64,000 bases of DNA, from positions 31,024 through 95,023 of the forward strand of contig NZ_QUZU01000024.1 of assembly GCF_004682055.1 (NCBI RefSeq), in the 5' to 3' direction. Origin of the DNA: Pseudomonas kairouanensis (lineage in GTDB: Bacteria; Pseudomonadota; Gammaproteobacteria; Pseudomonadales; Pseudomonadaceae). The notes beneath the pieces were generated by a model. The model saw only the letters and a list, made by a program, of their open reading frames with translations, had not been told where the DNA came from and ran no database searches. Shown piece after piece: positions 1-9,460 of the stretch (positions are counted from its first letter, which is position 1; every line of letters begins with the position of its first letter). The position numbers were made by a program, and so were the translations under genes.

Positions 1-484
1 CGGCCCGGCAATAGGCACTCTGCAGGTCGTTGTAGCCGATGGGCCAATCCACCCCCACGCCGTACAGTGACTTCATGCGAAAGTCGTTGGGCAGCATGCG
101 CAGGCATGTGGCGACCCAATGCCAGGTGGTGCCGCCGCCCACGCGCTCATAGGTGCTGGTGAACGGCAACGGGCCTTTCTGCACCAGGTAACTGATGTTG
201 GGGTTGTTCCAGCCATTGATCAAGTCGGCAATGGTGGCGCGGGGCGCGTTCTGCTCGGCGGGGTTGCGCGCCGGGCTCAAGGTGCTCACGGGCGGGTAGG
301 GCGACTCGGGGGTCTTCAGTGTCGCAGTGTAGAAACGCTCCAGGTATTGGTTGCGGTTGGGCGGGATCTCCGGGCCGGACTCCAGTACCAATACCTTCAC
401 ACCTGCCAGGCCCAGTTGATAGGCAATGAGGCTGCCCGCCAGACCCGCACCGACGATCACTACATCTGCTTGTTCGGTACTCAT
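1..484 (-). CDS. GMC-family FAD oxidoreductase, N-terminal part (cut by window edge)
   Basis: Only the first 161 codons lie in the window; the gene runs off the left edge. The N-terminus reads MSTEQADVVIVGAGLAGS, a Rossmann dinucleotide-binding motif (GAGLAG), and further on there is RVGGGTTWHW, the G-G-G/T-x-H region typical of GMC dehydrogenases of the gluconate/sorbitol/fructose type. Such enzymes oxidise sugars or polyols at the periplasmic face and pass electrons to a cytochrome c subunit. The start ATG overlaps the stop of the upstream small-subunit gene (ATGA), so the genes are translationally coupled. This is the catalytic subunit of the three-gene unit; the substrate cannot be read from this fragment. 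Confidence 0.85.
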   Translation of the reverse strand, partial: MSTEQADVVIVGAGLAGSLIAYQLGLAGVKVLVLESGPEIPPNRNQYLERFYTATLKTPESPYPPVSTLSPARNPAEQNAPRATIADLINGWNNPNISYLVQKGPLPFTSTYERVGGGTTWHWVATCLRMLPNDFRMKSLYGVGVDWPIGYNDLQSAYCRA

Positions 485-993
485 GACGATGCTCCTGATT
501 GTGTGCTGGCGGGTACTCCGGTGAAGTCCTCAAGGCTCGGCGGCGGGCTGTTCCAGTAGCCAAAAAAGAACTCGCTGTAGCCCATGGGGTGGGCTTGGGC
601 GATATTCCACGCCCAACTCTGGGTGTAGGCCTCATCGCTGACCACGGTTTGCTCACCGGAGGGGAACGCGCCTTGGGCGTAAGGCTGGTACCACACCCCC
701 AGCAGCCACAGTTTCATGATCGCGCGCGCGGCCTGGGCGGTTTGCGTCGGGGCGGGCTGGCCGTTTTGCATCAGGATTGCCGTGCCGATTTGCTGCGGTG
801 TCGCCTGCTCGGCCACCAGCGCTGTGTATTGGGCGAGCAGGGCACTGAGTACGCCTTGCCCCAGGCGCGGGCCGATGAAGTTGAGAAAGGTGGTGGGCAG
901 GCCGATGGGGTCCACGGAGGGCGCCAACAGGTCCTGATTGATGCCGGTGAGCACTACGCTCAGGCCGGTGAAATTGTCCAGGTCGGTACTCAT
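481..993 (-). CDS. Sorbitol/gluconate dehydrogenase small-subunit-like protein (FAD-SLDH family)
   Basis: A 170-aa protein between a cytochrome c gene and a GMC flavoprotein gene, overlapping both by ATGA. Its size, the Leu/Ala-rich helical N-terminal half and the C-terminal aromatic segment (AWNIAQAHPMGYSEFFFGYW) fit the small subunit of membrane-bound FAD-dependent sorbitol/fructose dehydrogenases, which accompanies the GMC subunit and aids its export and stability. No obvious Sec signal peptide is visible, whereas some family members carry a Tat signal. The assignment rests mainly on gene order and general resemblance. Confidence 0.65.
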   Translation of the reverse strand: MSTDLDNFTGLSVVLTGINQDLLAPSVDPIGLPTTFLNFIGPRLGQGVLSALLAQYTALVAEQATPQQIGTAILMQNGQPAPTQTAQAARAIMKLWLLGVWYQPYAQGAFPSGEQTVVSDEAYTQSWAWNIAQAHPMGYSEFFFGYWNSPPPSLEDFTGVPASTQSGASS

Positions 994-2357
994 GGCTGAC
1001 TCCTTGTCACACCGGTGGATTGGGCACGTTCGAGCAGGTAGGTGAAGTCCGCAAAGCTGGTGCGAGGCGACTGGGTTACATGGGTGGCGGCGTTACCGTG
1101 ACACGCGATGCAACTGGATGAGGCCTGGGGCACGATGCCCTGGATATAGGTCTCCAGCGTGGCATTGGCGAGGAACGACGGTGCCGGCTTGCCCAGCGGC
1201 ACCGTGGCCGAGATCTGGCACGGCGGCTGGCCGCTGAGGGTGGGCCACTGGGTGCTGATCAACTGGTAGTTGGCCCAAACGCTGCTGGGGTTCACCGTGC
1301 GCAACAGGGTCTGATAGGTGTTGTTAAGCGCCTTGGTGGCGTCGGTCAGCGGAATCTCCCGCACGATTTGCGACGGCGTAGCCTTCACTGCCGGGTTCCA
1401 GGGGCGTGGCGGCGGCTGGTTGACCTCGGTATGGTTGCTGGCGTTGTAGAACAGGTAAGGCCCTTTACGCTCGGCGGGCGGCGTGGTTTTTTCCGGCACA
1501 TTGTCGACATGCTCGAAGGTCGACCACACCCACTGCGGCGCACTGGTGGTCTTGTGCACGATATGCAGCCCCACCAGGCCCACCGGCTCGGCCGTGCAGG
1601 ATTCGGCCACCACCGGCCCCTTGCTCGGGTCGCTGTTGCCCGGCGTATACACCAAGGCATCTACTGTATGGAAACTGCCAGGCTTGTCGTTGCCATCCAG
1701 CACCTTCCACGACGCCTTGACCATCAGCGAACCCACTTCGCTGGTCGCCGGGTTGCCGCAACTGAACGCCACCGCATTGGTCGGGCTGGCGGCAAAGAAC
1801 GCCTGCTGGCCCTGGACGCTATACAGGCCGTTGTTGACGATGCCATCGAACATCGACTGGTTGACCACGATTTCATTGCGCGTGTACACGCCGCTCTGGT
1901 CCACCAGCGGGCCGCTTTCAAACGGCTGGATAAACTCGTCCAGCACATCCGGAACCTTGCCCATTTGTTGCAGCAAACGACCCGAACCCTTGCCCTCACA
2001 GGCTTTGGGCACAGCCGCCGGCGCACGGAAAGGCAACGGTTTTTGCCCTTGAGGCAGGAACACTTGGTAACTCTCCTTGTAGCTTTCCCACACCGTGGCC
2101 GCGTCCTGCTGGCCGATCTGCACGCCGGTGTTGGGGTTGCCGTCGGCCAGGGCTGGCCAGTTCAGCGCGATAAACGTCTGCCACGACATTTCATCGAAGT
2201 TCTGTTGCAGGCTGGTGAGGGAAAATGGCGGTGTGGCCGTGACATCGAAGGGGATTTGCGTAGACAGCGTGGGGGCCGCGACGACCAGCGGGCTCAGCAA
2301 TGCACCAAACAGCGCGCAGCTGAACCCAGGCCGGGGGCGATGGGTTTCCTTTCTCAT
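990..2357 (-). CDS. Exported mono-haem cytochrome c-type protein
   Basis: A 455-aa protein with an N-terminal Sec signal (basic MRKETHRPRPG, then a hydrophobic stretch ending near VVAAP). A single haem-binding CxxCH (CIACH) sits about 30 residues from the C-terminus. The rest has no motif I recognise. The ATG at 2357 is preferred over an upstream in-frame codon because GGAG lies just upstream and the signal peptide starts there. It is first in the operon with the small subunit and GMC subunit. It probably accepts electrons from the flavoprotein, but it has one haem rather than the three of classical gluconate/sorbitol dehydrogenase cytochromes and a very large haem-free N-terminal region. Confidence 0.7.
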   Translation of the reverse strand: MRKETHRPRPGFSCALFGALLSPLVVAAPTLSTQIPFDVTATPPFSLTSLQQNFDEMSWQTFIALNWPALADGNPNTGVQIGQQDAATVWESYKESYQVFLPQGQKPLPFRAPAAVPKACEGKGSGRLLQQMGKVPDVLDEFIQPFESGPLVDQSGVYTRNEIVVNQSMFDGIVNNGLYSVQGQQAFFAASPTNAVAFSCGNPATSEVGSLMVKASWKVLDGNDKPGSFHTVDALVYTPGNSDPSKGPVVAESCTAEPVGLVGLHIVHKTTSAPQWVWSTFEHVDNVPEKTTPPAERKGPYLFYNASNHTEVNQPPPRPWNPAVKATPSQIVREIPLTDATKALNNTYQTLLRTVNPSSVWANYQLISTQWPTLSGQPPCQISATVPLGKPAPSFLANATLETYIQGIVPQASSSCIACHGNAATHVTQSPRTSFADFTYLLERAQSTGVTRSQP

Positions 2358-2777
2358 CGTTATCTCCAGGGCATCAGGCGCCAGGAGACAGGGGCCCGTC
2401 ATGGACTCTTCAATGCGCCTCCTGGCACGGGCTTGAGAGTAGATAAGGTTGGAAATACGGGTGTATGGGCGACTAGATTTATTCGTAATAAAAACAATCG
2501 CTAATGGCTGTCATGCGGGCCCTTGGTCGGCACTGAAGCGGCGTTGATTGGGTCACCTATTCGCAGCCCTTTGCAGACACCCGGTGTTGGTGGCGCAACA
2601 CCTGTTCAATAAAGTGCTTGATCCTACCATTGGGCAGTGTGCGGGTAGCGGCTTCAAGACCCTGAATATAAAGGTTCTCGCCGTTGGCATGAATTGTGGT
2701 TGCTGCCCAATGAAGCAACCGATGCCTCAACCCGACAACGGGAGGGAACCCCTCACTTCTCATAAGAACCCACACCC
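2358..2777. other. Intergenic region between divergent genes
   Basis: About 420 bp without a convincing gene. It must hold the promoters of the leftward dehydrogenase operon and the rightward binding-protein gene. The only structure I see is a perfect 7-bp inverted repeat (GGTGTTG / CAACACC, 6-nt spacer) at 2583-2602, which could be an operator. I could not pick out a convincing -35/-10 pair. Confidence 0.5.
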
Positions 2778-4118
2778 ATGCACAACGTCTTGCAACGCAC
2801 CCTCATCGCCAGTCTGGTGGCGCTCACCACGCTGGGCGCGCTACTGCCGGCCGCCGCTCAGGCCGCCAATGATCAACAGTTCATACCCTTGGCCACCTAC
2901 CGCGTCGGCGCGTACGCCTCCAGTGGCATTCCGTGGTGGGCGGGGGAGATTGACTACTTTCGTTATATCAATGAGGTCGAAGGCGGTGTGAATGGCGTCA
3001 AGCTGGTCTGGCAGGAATGCGAGACCGAGTGGAAGACCGACCGTATCATCGAATGCTATGAGCGCTACAAAGGCGGCCTGGACGGCGCGCCCACGGGGTT
3101 CTTTTTCACCCACAGCACACCTGCGTCCTATGCATTGATGGACCGTGCGGCCAAGGACCACATCCCGTTGATCGACGGCGCGGGCGGGCGTACCGAGTCC
3201 ACCGACGGCCGTGTGTTCCCCTATGCATTCCCGTTGCTGCTCAACTACTACGGCCAGGCTTCGGTGGGCATCAACTACATCGCCGAGCGTGAAGGTGGCC
3301 TGGACAAGCTCAAGGGCAAGAAGATCGTCACGGTCTATCACGACTCCGCCTACGGCCGCGAAACCCAGGCGGCGATGCAGTTGCTGGCGCGAAAGTATGG
3401 CTTCGAGAATATCCAGATCCCGGTGGCCGACCCCGGCAATGAACAATCCACCCAATGGCGCCAGGTGCGCCAGATCAACCCGGACTGGGTATTCCTGCGT
3501 ACCTGGGGCGTATCCACACCGGTCGCAATCAAGACCGCCGTGCGGTTTGGCGTGCCGGTGGACCGCCTGATCGGCGATGTATGGGCCGGCTCCGAAGCCG
3601 ATGTGATTCCTGCCGGCACCGCCGCCAAAGGCTATCAGGCCCTGGCGCCATTTCCCGGTGGCGACAGCTTCGAGATACATCGCAAGCTCAAACAGTTCAT
3701 CCTCGATCCGGGCAAGAGCAACCTTAAAGACCCCAGCTACTTCGGCAAGGTCTACTACAACATCGGCCTGATCAACGCCGCGATCGCCGTCGAGGCCCTG
3801 CGCACCGGCCAGGCCAAGTTCGGCAACCGTGCGCTGAATGGGGAAGAAACCCGCTGGGCGTTCGAACATCTGGATATTGACGCCGCTCGGCTCAAGGCCC
3901 TGGGGTTTGAAGGCTTGCTGGCGCCGTTGAAGTTGTCGTGCGCCGATCATGAAGGTGGCGGCTCGGCGCGGGTGCAGCAGTGGGATGGGCAAAAGTGGGT
4001 GTTGGTGACTGATTGGTTGCAGGCTGACCGCGCCACCTTGCGCCCACTGATCGAGGCCAAATCCGCCGCGTATGCCCAGGAGAAGGGCATCGTGGCACGG
4101 GATTGCTCTGCCCAATAA
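2778..4118 (+). CDS. Periplasmic substrate-binding protein, branched-chain amino acid/urea type
   Basis: A 446-aa protein with a clear Sec signal peptide (hydrophobic residues 7-25, AQA cleavage site near residue 29). The body has the two-lobed type-1 periplasmic binding fold of the LivJ/UrtA/AmiC class, with segments such as KKIVTVYHDSAYGRET and a hinge-region PVADPGNEQSTQW. It would bind a small organic ligand in the periplasm. No permease or ATPase of the Liv class is adjacent, so it is an orphan here. Its position divergent from a periplasmic dehydrogenase operon suggests a linked substrate, but that is inference. Confidence 0.8.
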   Translation: MHNVLQRTLIASLVALTTLGALLPAAAQAANDQQFIPLATYRVGAYASSGIPWWAGEIDYFRYINEVEGGVNGVKLVWQECETEWKTDRIIECYERYKGGLDGAPTGFFFTHSTPASYALMDRAAKDHIPLIDGAGGRTESTDGRVFPYAFPLLLNYYGQASVGINYIAEREGGLDKLKGKKIVTVYHDSAYGRETQAAMQLLARKYGFENIQIPVADPGNEQSTQWRQVRQINPDWVFLRTWGVSTPVAIKTAVRFGVPVDRLIGDVWAGSEADVIPAGTAAKGYQALAPFPGGDSFEIHRKLKQFILDPGKSNLKDPSYFGKVYYNIGLINAAIAVEALRTGQAKFGNRALNGEETRWAFEHLDIDAARLKALGFEGLLAPLKLSCADHEGGGSARVQQWDGQKWVLVTDWLQADRATLRPLIEAKSAAYAQEKGIVARDCSAQ

Positions 4119-4148
4119 ACCGCCAATACCAGGCATCACTCGGTTCAA

Positions 4149-4294
4149 ATGTGGGAGTGGGCTTGCTCGCGAAGGCGTTGGTTCAGGCGCAGGATATCTG
4201 CCAGCAGCACCACCGCTTTCGCAGCCTCGCTAAAGCTCGACAGCTCCCACACTTGACCGAGTTCGTCCCTTGAAATGCGAGCAAGCCCGCACAT
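4149..4294. repeat. Pair of inverted REP-like elements
   Basis: TGTGGGAGTGGGCTTGCTCGC at 4149 and its inverted counterpart CGAGCAAGCCCGCACA ending near 4294 flank about 100 bp between two convergent genes. This is the usual REP core of fluorescens-group pseudomonads in the head-to-head arrangement typical of REPIN doublets. It may help 3' end formation of both transcripts. Confidence 0.7.
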
Positions 4295-4321
4295 CAGGCA
4301 GACATCGGCCAGCCTTTGGCT

Positions 4322-5941
4322 TCACGCCGCATTCGCCGTTTGTTGCCCCGGAATCGCCGCAATCAATTCCCGGGTGTAATCGCTGGCCGGGCGGTTGAAG
4401 ATACGTTCCACTGTACCCTGTTCCACCACCTTGCCATTGCGCAGCACCAGCACCTCATGGGCGAAGTTGGCCACCACCGACAGGTCATGGGACACCAGCA
4501 CATAGGCAATGCCCATTTCCCGCTGCAGTTCTTCCAGCAGGTCGAGGATATGGGCCTGTACCGACACATCCAGCGCGCTGACAGGCTCGTCCAGCAGTAA
4601 CAGATCCGGTTTCAACGCCAAGGCGCGGGCGATGGCTACCCGTTGGCATTGGCCGCCGGACAACTCCCGTGGCAAACGATCCAGGAAACTCACCGGCAAA
4701 TGCACGCGGCTGATCAACTCCCGTGCCGCTTGCTCCAGGGCGGGACCTTTGAGCAAGCCAAACGACACCAGCGGTTCTACGATGCTGTCGAACACGGTAA
4801 AACGCGGATCGAGGGCGGCAAATGGATTTTGCTGCACCAGTTGCAGGCGTTGACGCAGCGGGCGGAAGTCGCGCCAGCTCAGGTGGGTGACGTCTTGCTG
4901 TTCGAACCAGACCTGGCCCTGGGTGGGTGTTTCCAGGCCGAGGGCGATGCGCAGCGCGGTGCTTTTGCCGGAGCCAGATTCGCCGACAATTGCCAGGGTC
5001 TGGCCGGGGTACACCTCCAGGTTGAGGTTTTCCAGGGCCACGAAACGGTTGTCCTCGCCCTTGACCGACGGCAGCACGAACGTCTTGCCGACGTTTTTCA
5101 AACTCAGGATCGGCTCTTGCATCGGGTCGATACGAATCAGGGGTTCACGCCGCTTGGCGAACGCGGGTGCGGCGCCAATCAGCGCACGGGTGTACTCGTG
5201 CTGGGGCGCGGTGAGGATTTGTCGGGGCGGGCCCTGTTCTACCAGTTCGCCTTGCTGCATCACCAGGATGCGGTCGGCGCGGTCGGTGGCCACCCCCAAG
5301 TCGTGGGTAATGATCAGCAGCGAGATGCCACGTTCACTGACCAGCCGTTGCAGGTGATCAAGAATCTTGCGCTGCACCGTCACATCCAGGGCACTGGTGG
5401 GTTCGTCGGCAATGATCAGCCGTGGGTTGCCCGCCAGCGCGATGGCGATCAACACGCGTTGGCGCATGCCGCCGGAGAGTTCGTGGGGGTACTGGCGCGC
5501 GCGCAGTACCGGTTTGTCGATGCCCACCTGTTGCAGCAGCTCGACAATATCGGCATCGATGCCGGGGTAGCGTTTGCCCTTGGCCAGGATGAGCGCTTCA
5601 GCGATCTGCTGGCCGATGCGCAGCGTTGGGTTGAGGCTGACCATCGGGTCCTGGGGCACCAGGCCCACCGTACGCCCGCGCACGGCGCGCTTCTGGCGTT
5701 CGTTGCCGTGGGTCAGATCGTTGCCGTCCACCCACAATTGGCCCGCGCTGATCTGCGCGTTGTTCGGCAACAGGCCGAGGATCGCGTTGGCCAAGGTGGA
5801 TTTACCCGAGCCGGATTCGCCGACAATCGCCACCGTCTCGCCTTGGGCAATGGCAAACGATAACCCGCGCACCGCCTGGTTGGCGTGGCCGCCTGAGCGG
5901 TAGGTGACACTGAGTTGACGCACATCCACTAAAGCGCTCAT
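4322..5941 (-). CDS. Fused double ATPase of a peptide/nickel-type ABC importer
   Basis: A 539-aa protein with two complete ABC cassettes in tandem. The first has Walker A GESGSGKST near residue 40, signature LSGGMRQR and Walker B LIIADEPTSALD. The second has a second GESGSGKST near residue 315, signature LSGGQCQR and LLLLDEPVSALD. The layout matches fused DppD-DppF / YejF-type ATPases that power uptake of oligopeptides, opines, nickel chelates or related metallophores. It is the last gene of the leftward operon, overlapping the upstream permease by ATGA. All catalytic motifs are intact. Confidence 0.93.
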   Translation of the reverse strand: MSALVDVRQLSVTYRSGGHANQAVRGLSFAIAQGETVAIVGESGSGKSTLANAILGLLPNNAQISAGQLWVDGNDLTHGNERQKRAVRGRTVGLVPQDPMVSLNPTLRIGQQIAEALILAKGKRYPGIDADIVELLQQVGIDKPVLRARQYPHELSGGMRQRVLIAIALAGNPRLIIADEPTSALDVTVQRKILDHLQRLVSERGISLLIITHDLGVATDRADRILVMQQGELVEQGPPRQILTAPQHEYTRALIGAAPAFAKRREPLIRIDPMQEPILSLKNVGKTFVLPSVKGEDNRFVALENLNLEVYPGQTLAIVGESGSGKSTALRIALGLETPTQGQVWFEQQDVTHLSWRDFRPLRQRLQLVQQNPFAALDPRFTVFDSIVEPLVSFGLLKGPALEQAARELISRVHLPVSFLDRLPRELSGGQCQRVAIARALALKPDLLLLDEPVSALDVSVQAHILDLLEELQREMGIAYVLVSHDLSVVANFAHEVLVLRNGKVVEQGTVERIFNRPASDYTRELIAAIPGQQTANAA

Positions 5942-6837
5942 CGCGGGTTCTCCTCGAACGTGCGGGCGATATGGTTAAGGCTGAACACCACCGCCACCAG
6001 GAACAGGCCCGGCAGCAGGGACACCCAAGGGGCGGTGATCAGGAAGTGACGGCCGTTGGCGATCAAGGTGCCCCATTCCGCTGCAGGCGGCACCGCGCCA
6101 AAACCGAGGAAGCTCAGACCCGCCGTGGCCAGGATGGCCGCGCCAAAATCCAGTGTGGCCAACACGGCCACCGGGCCCCAGGCGTTGGGCAGGATGTGCA
6201 GCAGCAACGTGCGCCTCCAGCTTGCGCCGCCCAGGCGCGCCGCTTCGACATAGGGCAGGGTCTTGACCCGCAGCACTTCGGCGCGGGTGGTGCGGGCGAA
6301 CCCCGGAATGATGCCGACGCCCACCGCAATGGCCACCGGCACCGTGCCAAAGCCGATGGCCGTGACAATCGCCAGGGCCAGCAATACGCCGGGCAGGGCC
6401 AGCAACACATCGACAAAGCGCATGATCACCGAGTCGATACGCCCGCCGGCAAACCCCGAGAGAATGCCCAGTCCCAACCCGCCCAGCAGAGCGATGCCCA
6501 CCGCCAGCGAGGCCGCCAGCATCGACAGGCTGGCGCCGTACACCACCCGGGTAAACAGGTCGCGGCCCAGTTCATCGGTGCCGAACCAGTGGGTCAGGTT
6601 GGGCGCACGCAGCTTGTCGATTGGCGCGGTGGCATAGGGGTCAAAGCTGGTCAGCCACTGTGGCGCCACGGCCGAAACCAGCGCAAACAGCACCAGCAGC
6701 ACGGCCAGGCTGAAACCGGGGCGGCGCAGCAATGGCAGCAACACCGCCCAAGCGCGTTGCAGGCGGCTGCGACGGCGCCATAACGGCTGGCTGGGCGCAA
6801 GGGCAGTGCCACGTAGGTTCTGCTCAAGAATCGTCAT
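5938..6837 (-). CDS. ABC importer permease, DppC type
   Basis: A 299-aa inner-membrane protein. A cytoplasmic N-terminus is followed by about six membrane segments. The family features are HWFGTDELGRDLFTRV, which follows the first membrane segment in DppC/OppC proteins, and an EAA-loop region (EAARLGGASWRRTLLLHILP) that contacts the ATPase. It partners the DppB-type permease just upstream (3-bp gap) and the fused ATPase downstream (ATGA overlap). Confidence 0.93.
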   Translation of the reverse strand: MTILEQNLRGTALAPSQPLWRRRSRLQRAWAVLLPLLRRPGFSLAVLLVLFALVSAVAPQWLTSFDPYATAPIDKLRAPNLTHWFGTDELGRDLFTRVVYGASLSMLAASLAVGIALLGGLGLGILSGFAGGRIDSVIMRFVDVLLALPGVLLALAIVTAIGFGTVPVAIAVGVGIIPGFARTTRAEVLRVKTLPYVEAARLGGASWRRTLLLHILPNAWGPVAVLATLDFGAAILATAGLSFLGFGAVPPAAEWGTLIANGRHFLITAPWVSLLPGLFLVAVVFSLNHIARTFEENPR

Positions 6838-6840
6838 GGT

Positions 6841-7791
6841 CTAGGACACCTTTGGCGTGTGGGAGATACGCGGGTCGAACCAGGGGTAAAGCAGGTCCAC
6901 CAGCAGGTTCACCAGCACAAAGGCCGCCGCCGATACGGCGACGATAGCCAGTACCACTGGAATGTCCTGGCGCAGCACCGCCTCCTGGGCCAATCGGCCG
7001 ATGCCATTGCGGGCAAAGATGGTCTCCACCAACACCGCCCCGGACACCGTATTGCCCACCTGCAAGCCGATCAGGGTGAGGATCGGCAGCGCGGCGTTCT
7101 TGAACCCGTGGCGGGCCTGCACCTGGCCACGGCTGAGGCCCTTGGCAAAGGCGGTGATGATGTAGGACTCCTTCCAGACTCCCTGGAAGCTGCGCTGCAG
7201 CACCTGGGCGTACACCGCCGCACTGGGAATGGCCAGGGTGACCGCCGGCAGGATCAGGCTTTCAACGCCCTTGCTGCCGGTCGCCGGAAACCAACCCAGG
7301 CCAAAGGCAAACACCTGGATCAGCAACAGCCCCATCCAGAACACCGGCACCGAAAAACCCAGGGAGGGCAGGCGGGCCAGCGCTTTCTTCAAGGGTTGCC
7401 AGCGGATATACGCGGTCAGGTAGGCCAGGCCAATCCCACCAAGCAATGACAGCACAATGGCCAAGCCCGCCAGGGACAAGGTTTGCGGCAAGCGCTCCAG
7501 CAGCAACTCGGCCACCGGGCGATTCATTGAAAGTGACTGACCAAAGTCACCCCGCAGCGCGCCCCACAGCAGGCTGAAATACTGCTCGAACACGCCCTTG
7601 TCCAACCCGTAATAGGCGCGTGCCTTGGCCAGGTCTTCTACCGACAGCGCATCGGCTTCCATGCCGGAGGCGCTGAGCATCAGGGACAACGTATCCCCCG
7701 GCAGCAGGTACAGGATGAAGTAGGTGATGCTGTAGGCACCCCACAACACCAGCAGCGCTTGCCCCACACGGCCGATCAGGTAGCGGCTCAT
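6841..7791 (-). CDS. ABC importer permease, DppB type
   Basis: A 316-aa inner-membrane protein beginning MSRYLIGRVGQALLVLWGAY, the characteristic first helix of DppB/OppB permeases. About six membrane segments follow, with an EAA-type loop near residue 220 (SYIITAFAKGLSRGQVQARH). The start codon overlaps the stop of the binding-protein gene (ATGA). It forms the heterodimeric channel with the downstream DppC-type protein. Confidence 0.92.
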   Translation of the reverse strand: MSRYLIGRVGQALLVLWGAYSITYFILYLLPGDTLSLMLSASGMEADALSVEDLAKARAYYGLDKGVFEQYFSLLWGALRGDFGQSLSMNRPVAELLLERLPQTLSLAGLAIVLSLLGGIGLAYLTAYIRWQPLKKALARLPSLGFSVPVFWMGLLLIQVFAFGLGWFPATGSKGVESLILPAVTLAIPSAAVYAQVLQRSFQGVWKESYIITAFAKGLSRGQVQARHGFKNAALPILTLIGLQVGNTVSGAVLVETIFARNGIGRLAQEAVLRQDIPVVLAIVAVSAAAFVLVNLLVDLLYPWFDPRISHTPKVS

Positions 7792-9416
7792 GGCGTACCG
7801 ATCTCGATATCACCCAGCAGCGCAAAGCCCTCGGCGGTCCAGCGGAAGTTCTTTACCTTGGGCGACGTCGCCGCCTGCCATACCCGCTCGTAGATCGGGA
7901 ACGCCGAGCTTTCGTCGATCAGCAGGTCTTGCAGGTCGCCGTAGGCGGCTGCGCGCTGGGAGGCTTGGGTGGCGGTGATGCCCGCATCAAACAAGGCCTT
8001 GGCTTTATCCAGTACGCCGGGCTCAAAGGTGTTGGTGGCCACGGTGGAACTGTTGGCGCTGCGCGGATCGAGGATGGTTTGCAGGATGATCGGGTCGGCG
8101 CGGGTCATGTAGTTGATGGTCAGGTCGTAGTTGCCGGCAGAGTTGTTGGCCACCCACTCGGCGCGGGTCACCACGCTGAGTTTCAACTCGATACCGACTT
8201 TGCGCAGTTGGTCCTGGATCAGCACGTCGCCAGCGGTTTCCGCCGGGCTGATGTTGTAGCTCAGGCTCAAGCGCTTGCCGTTTTTCTGCCGGTAGCCGTC
8301 TGCGCCCTTGGCCCAACCGGCTTGATCCAACAGTTGCTCGGCGCCGGCCGGGTCGTAACCAAGCTTGGCAGCCTGGCTTTTGACGTAAGGCGTGGTCACG
8401 TCAAACACGCCTTGCACCACCGGGAACTCGGCGTTGTACACGGTGCTGGCGTAGCTCTTGCGGTCGATGGATTTCTGCACGGCCAGGCGCACTTGCTGGT
8501 CGGCCAGCAGGCGTTCGCCTCGGGTGTTGGGGAACAGGTTCAGCGCAGGCCCCGGCAGTGATCGGCTTTGAATGGTGGCGCCCTTGGACTGGAACAGCTT
8601 CAGGTCCACCTCCGAAAACGGGTTGCGCGGCCACAGGATGTCGGCCTTGCCCTGCAGGAACAGGCCGTTGCGTACGCTTTCCTCGGGGATATAGGTCACG
8701 TCCACCGCATCCAGGTGGGCCTCACCCTGGTTTTTCATATTGGCCGACGCCCAGGCGTAGCCCTTGCGTTTGGTCAAGTGCGCGCCGACTTCCGGGGTGT
8801 AGCTCTCCAGCACGAACGGGCCGGTGCCGATGATTTTGCCCAGCGAGCGCTCCTTGACGGTAAGGGCGTAGGAAGCGGGTGCAAGGATGGCCAGGTTGGT
8901 GGTGGAGGTGGCCTGCAGGAACCCCGCATTGGGCTTGGACAGCACCAGCTTGACGGTGAAGTCGTCGACCACTTCGGCATGGTCATAGCCCGCCAAGTAG
9001 GTGGCGCCGAAGGTCGCCGGCAATTCGGTGGCCAGGGCCTTATCGCTGTCAAAGGCGGTTTTCACTGCCTTGGCATCGAAACGTTCGCCGTTGCTGAAGG
9101 TGACGTCCTGGCGCAGGTGGAAGGTGTAGGTCAGCGCGTCGTCGCTCACGTCCCAGCTTTTGGCCAGCCAGGGAATGATCTTGCCGGTTTCCGGGTCTTG
9201 GTCAGTGAGGGACTCGGCGACATTGCGCAACAGCACGCGGTGCTCCAGCCAATAGACCTGGAACGGATCGATGCTGACCAGGGTGGTGTTGTCCCCGAAA
9301 AAGGCGATGTTCAGGGTCTTGTTCGCCTGGGTGTCGTTACCCGGCGAGCAAGCGGCCAGGCTCAAGGCCAGGGCGCAGGGGGCCAGCAGACGGCTCATCA
9401 AGTTGGAGGTATTCAA
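7788..9416 (-). CDS. Family 5 extracellular solute-binding lipoprotein
   Basis: A 542-aa SBP_bac_5 protein (DppA/OppA/NikA type). It starts with a signal sequence ending in the lipobox LAAC, so it should be lipid-anchored. The open frame continues far upstream into the TonB receptor gene, but that part is a shadow. I place the start at the TTG at 9416 because GAGGG lies seven bases upstream; the ATG at 9398 has no such site. The body shows YTFHLRQDVTFSNGERFDAK and a C-terminal LIDESSAFPIYE, both usual for the family. It delivers ligand to the DppB/C-type channel encoded downstream. Neither the sequence nor the neighbours reveal the ligand. Confidence 0.88.
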   Translation of the reverse strand: MNTSNLMSRLLAPCALALSLAACSPGNDTQANKTLNIAFFGDNTTLVSIDPFQVYWLEHRVLLRNVAESLTDQDPETGKIIPWLAKSWDVSDDALTYTFHLRQDVTFSNGERFDAKAVKTAFDSDKALATELPATFGATYLAGYDHAEVVDDFTVKLVLSKPNAGFLQATSTTNLAILAPASYALTVKERSLGKIIGTGPFVLESYTPEVGAHLTKRKGYAWASANMKNQGEAHLDAVDVTYIPEESVRNGLFLQGKADILWPRNPFSEVDLKLFQSKGATIQSRSLPGPALNLFPNTRGERLLADQQVRLAVQKSIDRKSYASTVYNAEFPVVQGVFDVTTPYVKSQAAKLGYDPAGAEQLLDQAGWAKGADGYRQKNGKRLSLSYNISPAETAGDVLIQDQLRKVGIELKLSVVTRAEWVANNSAGNYDLTINYMTRADPIILQTILDPRSANSSTVATNTFEPGVLDKAKALFDAGITATQASQRAAAYGDLQDLLIDESSAFPIYERVWQAATSPKVKNFRWTAEGFALLGDIEIGTP

Positions 9417-9460
9417 TGGTTTGCCCTCGTATGGCGGTTCGGGTGCGTGCAAGGTGTGGA

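Noticed and set aside
1368..2504. 378-codon rightward frame opposite the cytochrome gene
   Set aside because: Low-complexity Arg/His-rich translation, antisense to a clear cytochrome gene with signal peptide; typical GC-rich shadow.
2841..4148. 435-codon leftward frame opposite the binding-protein gene
   Set aside because: Antisense shadow; no family features, whereas the forward frame has a signal peptide and binding-protein fold.
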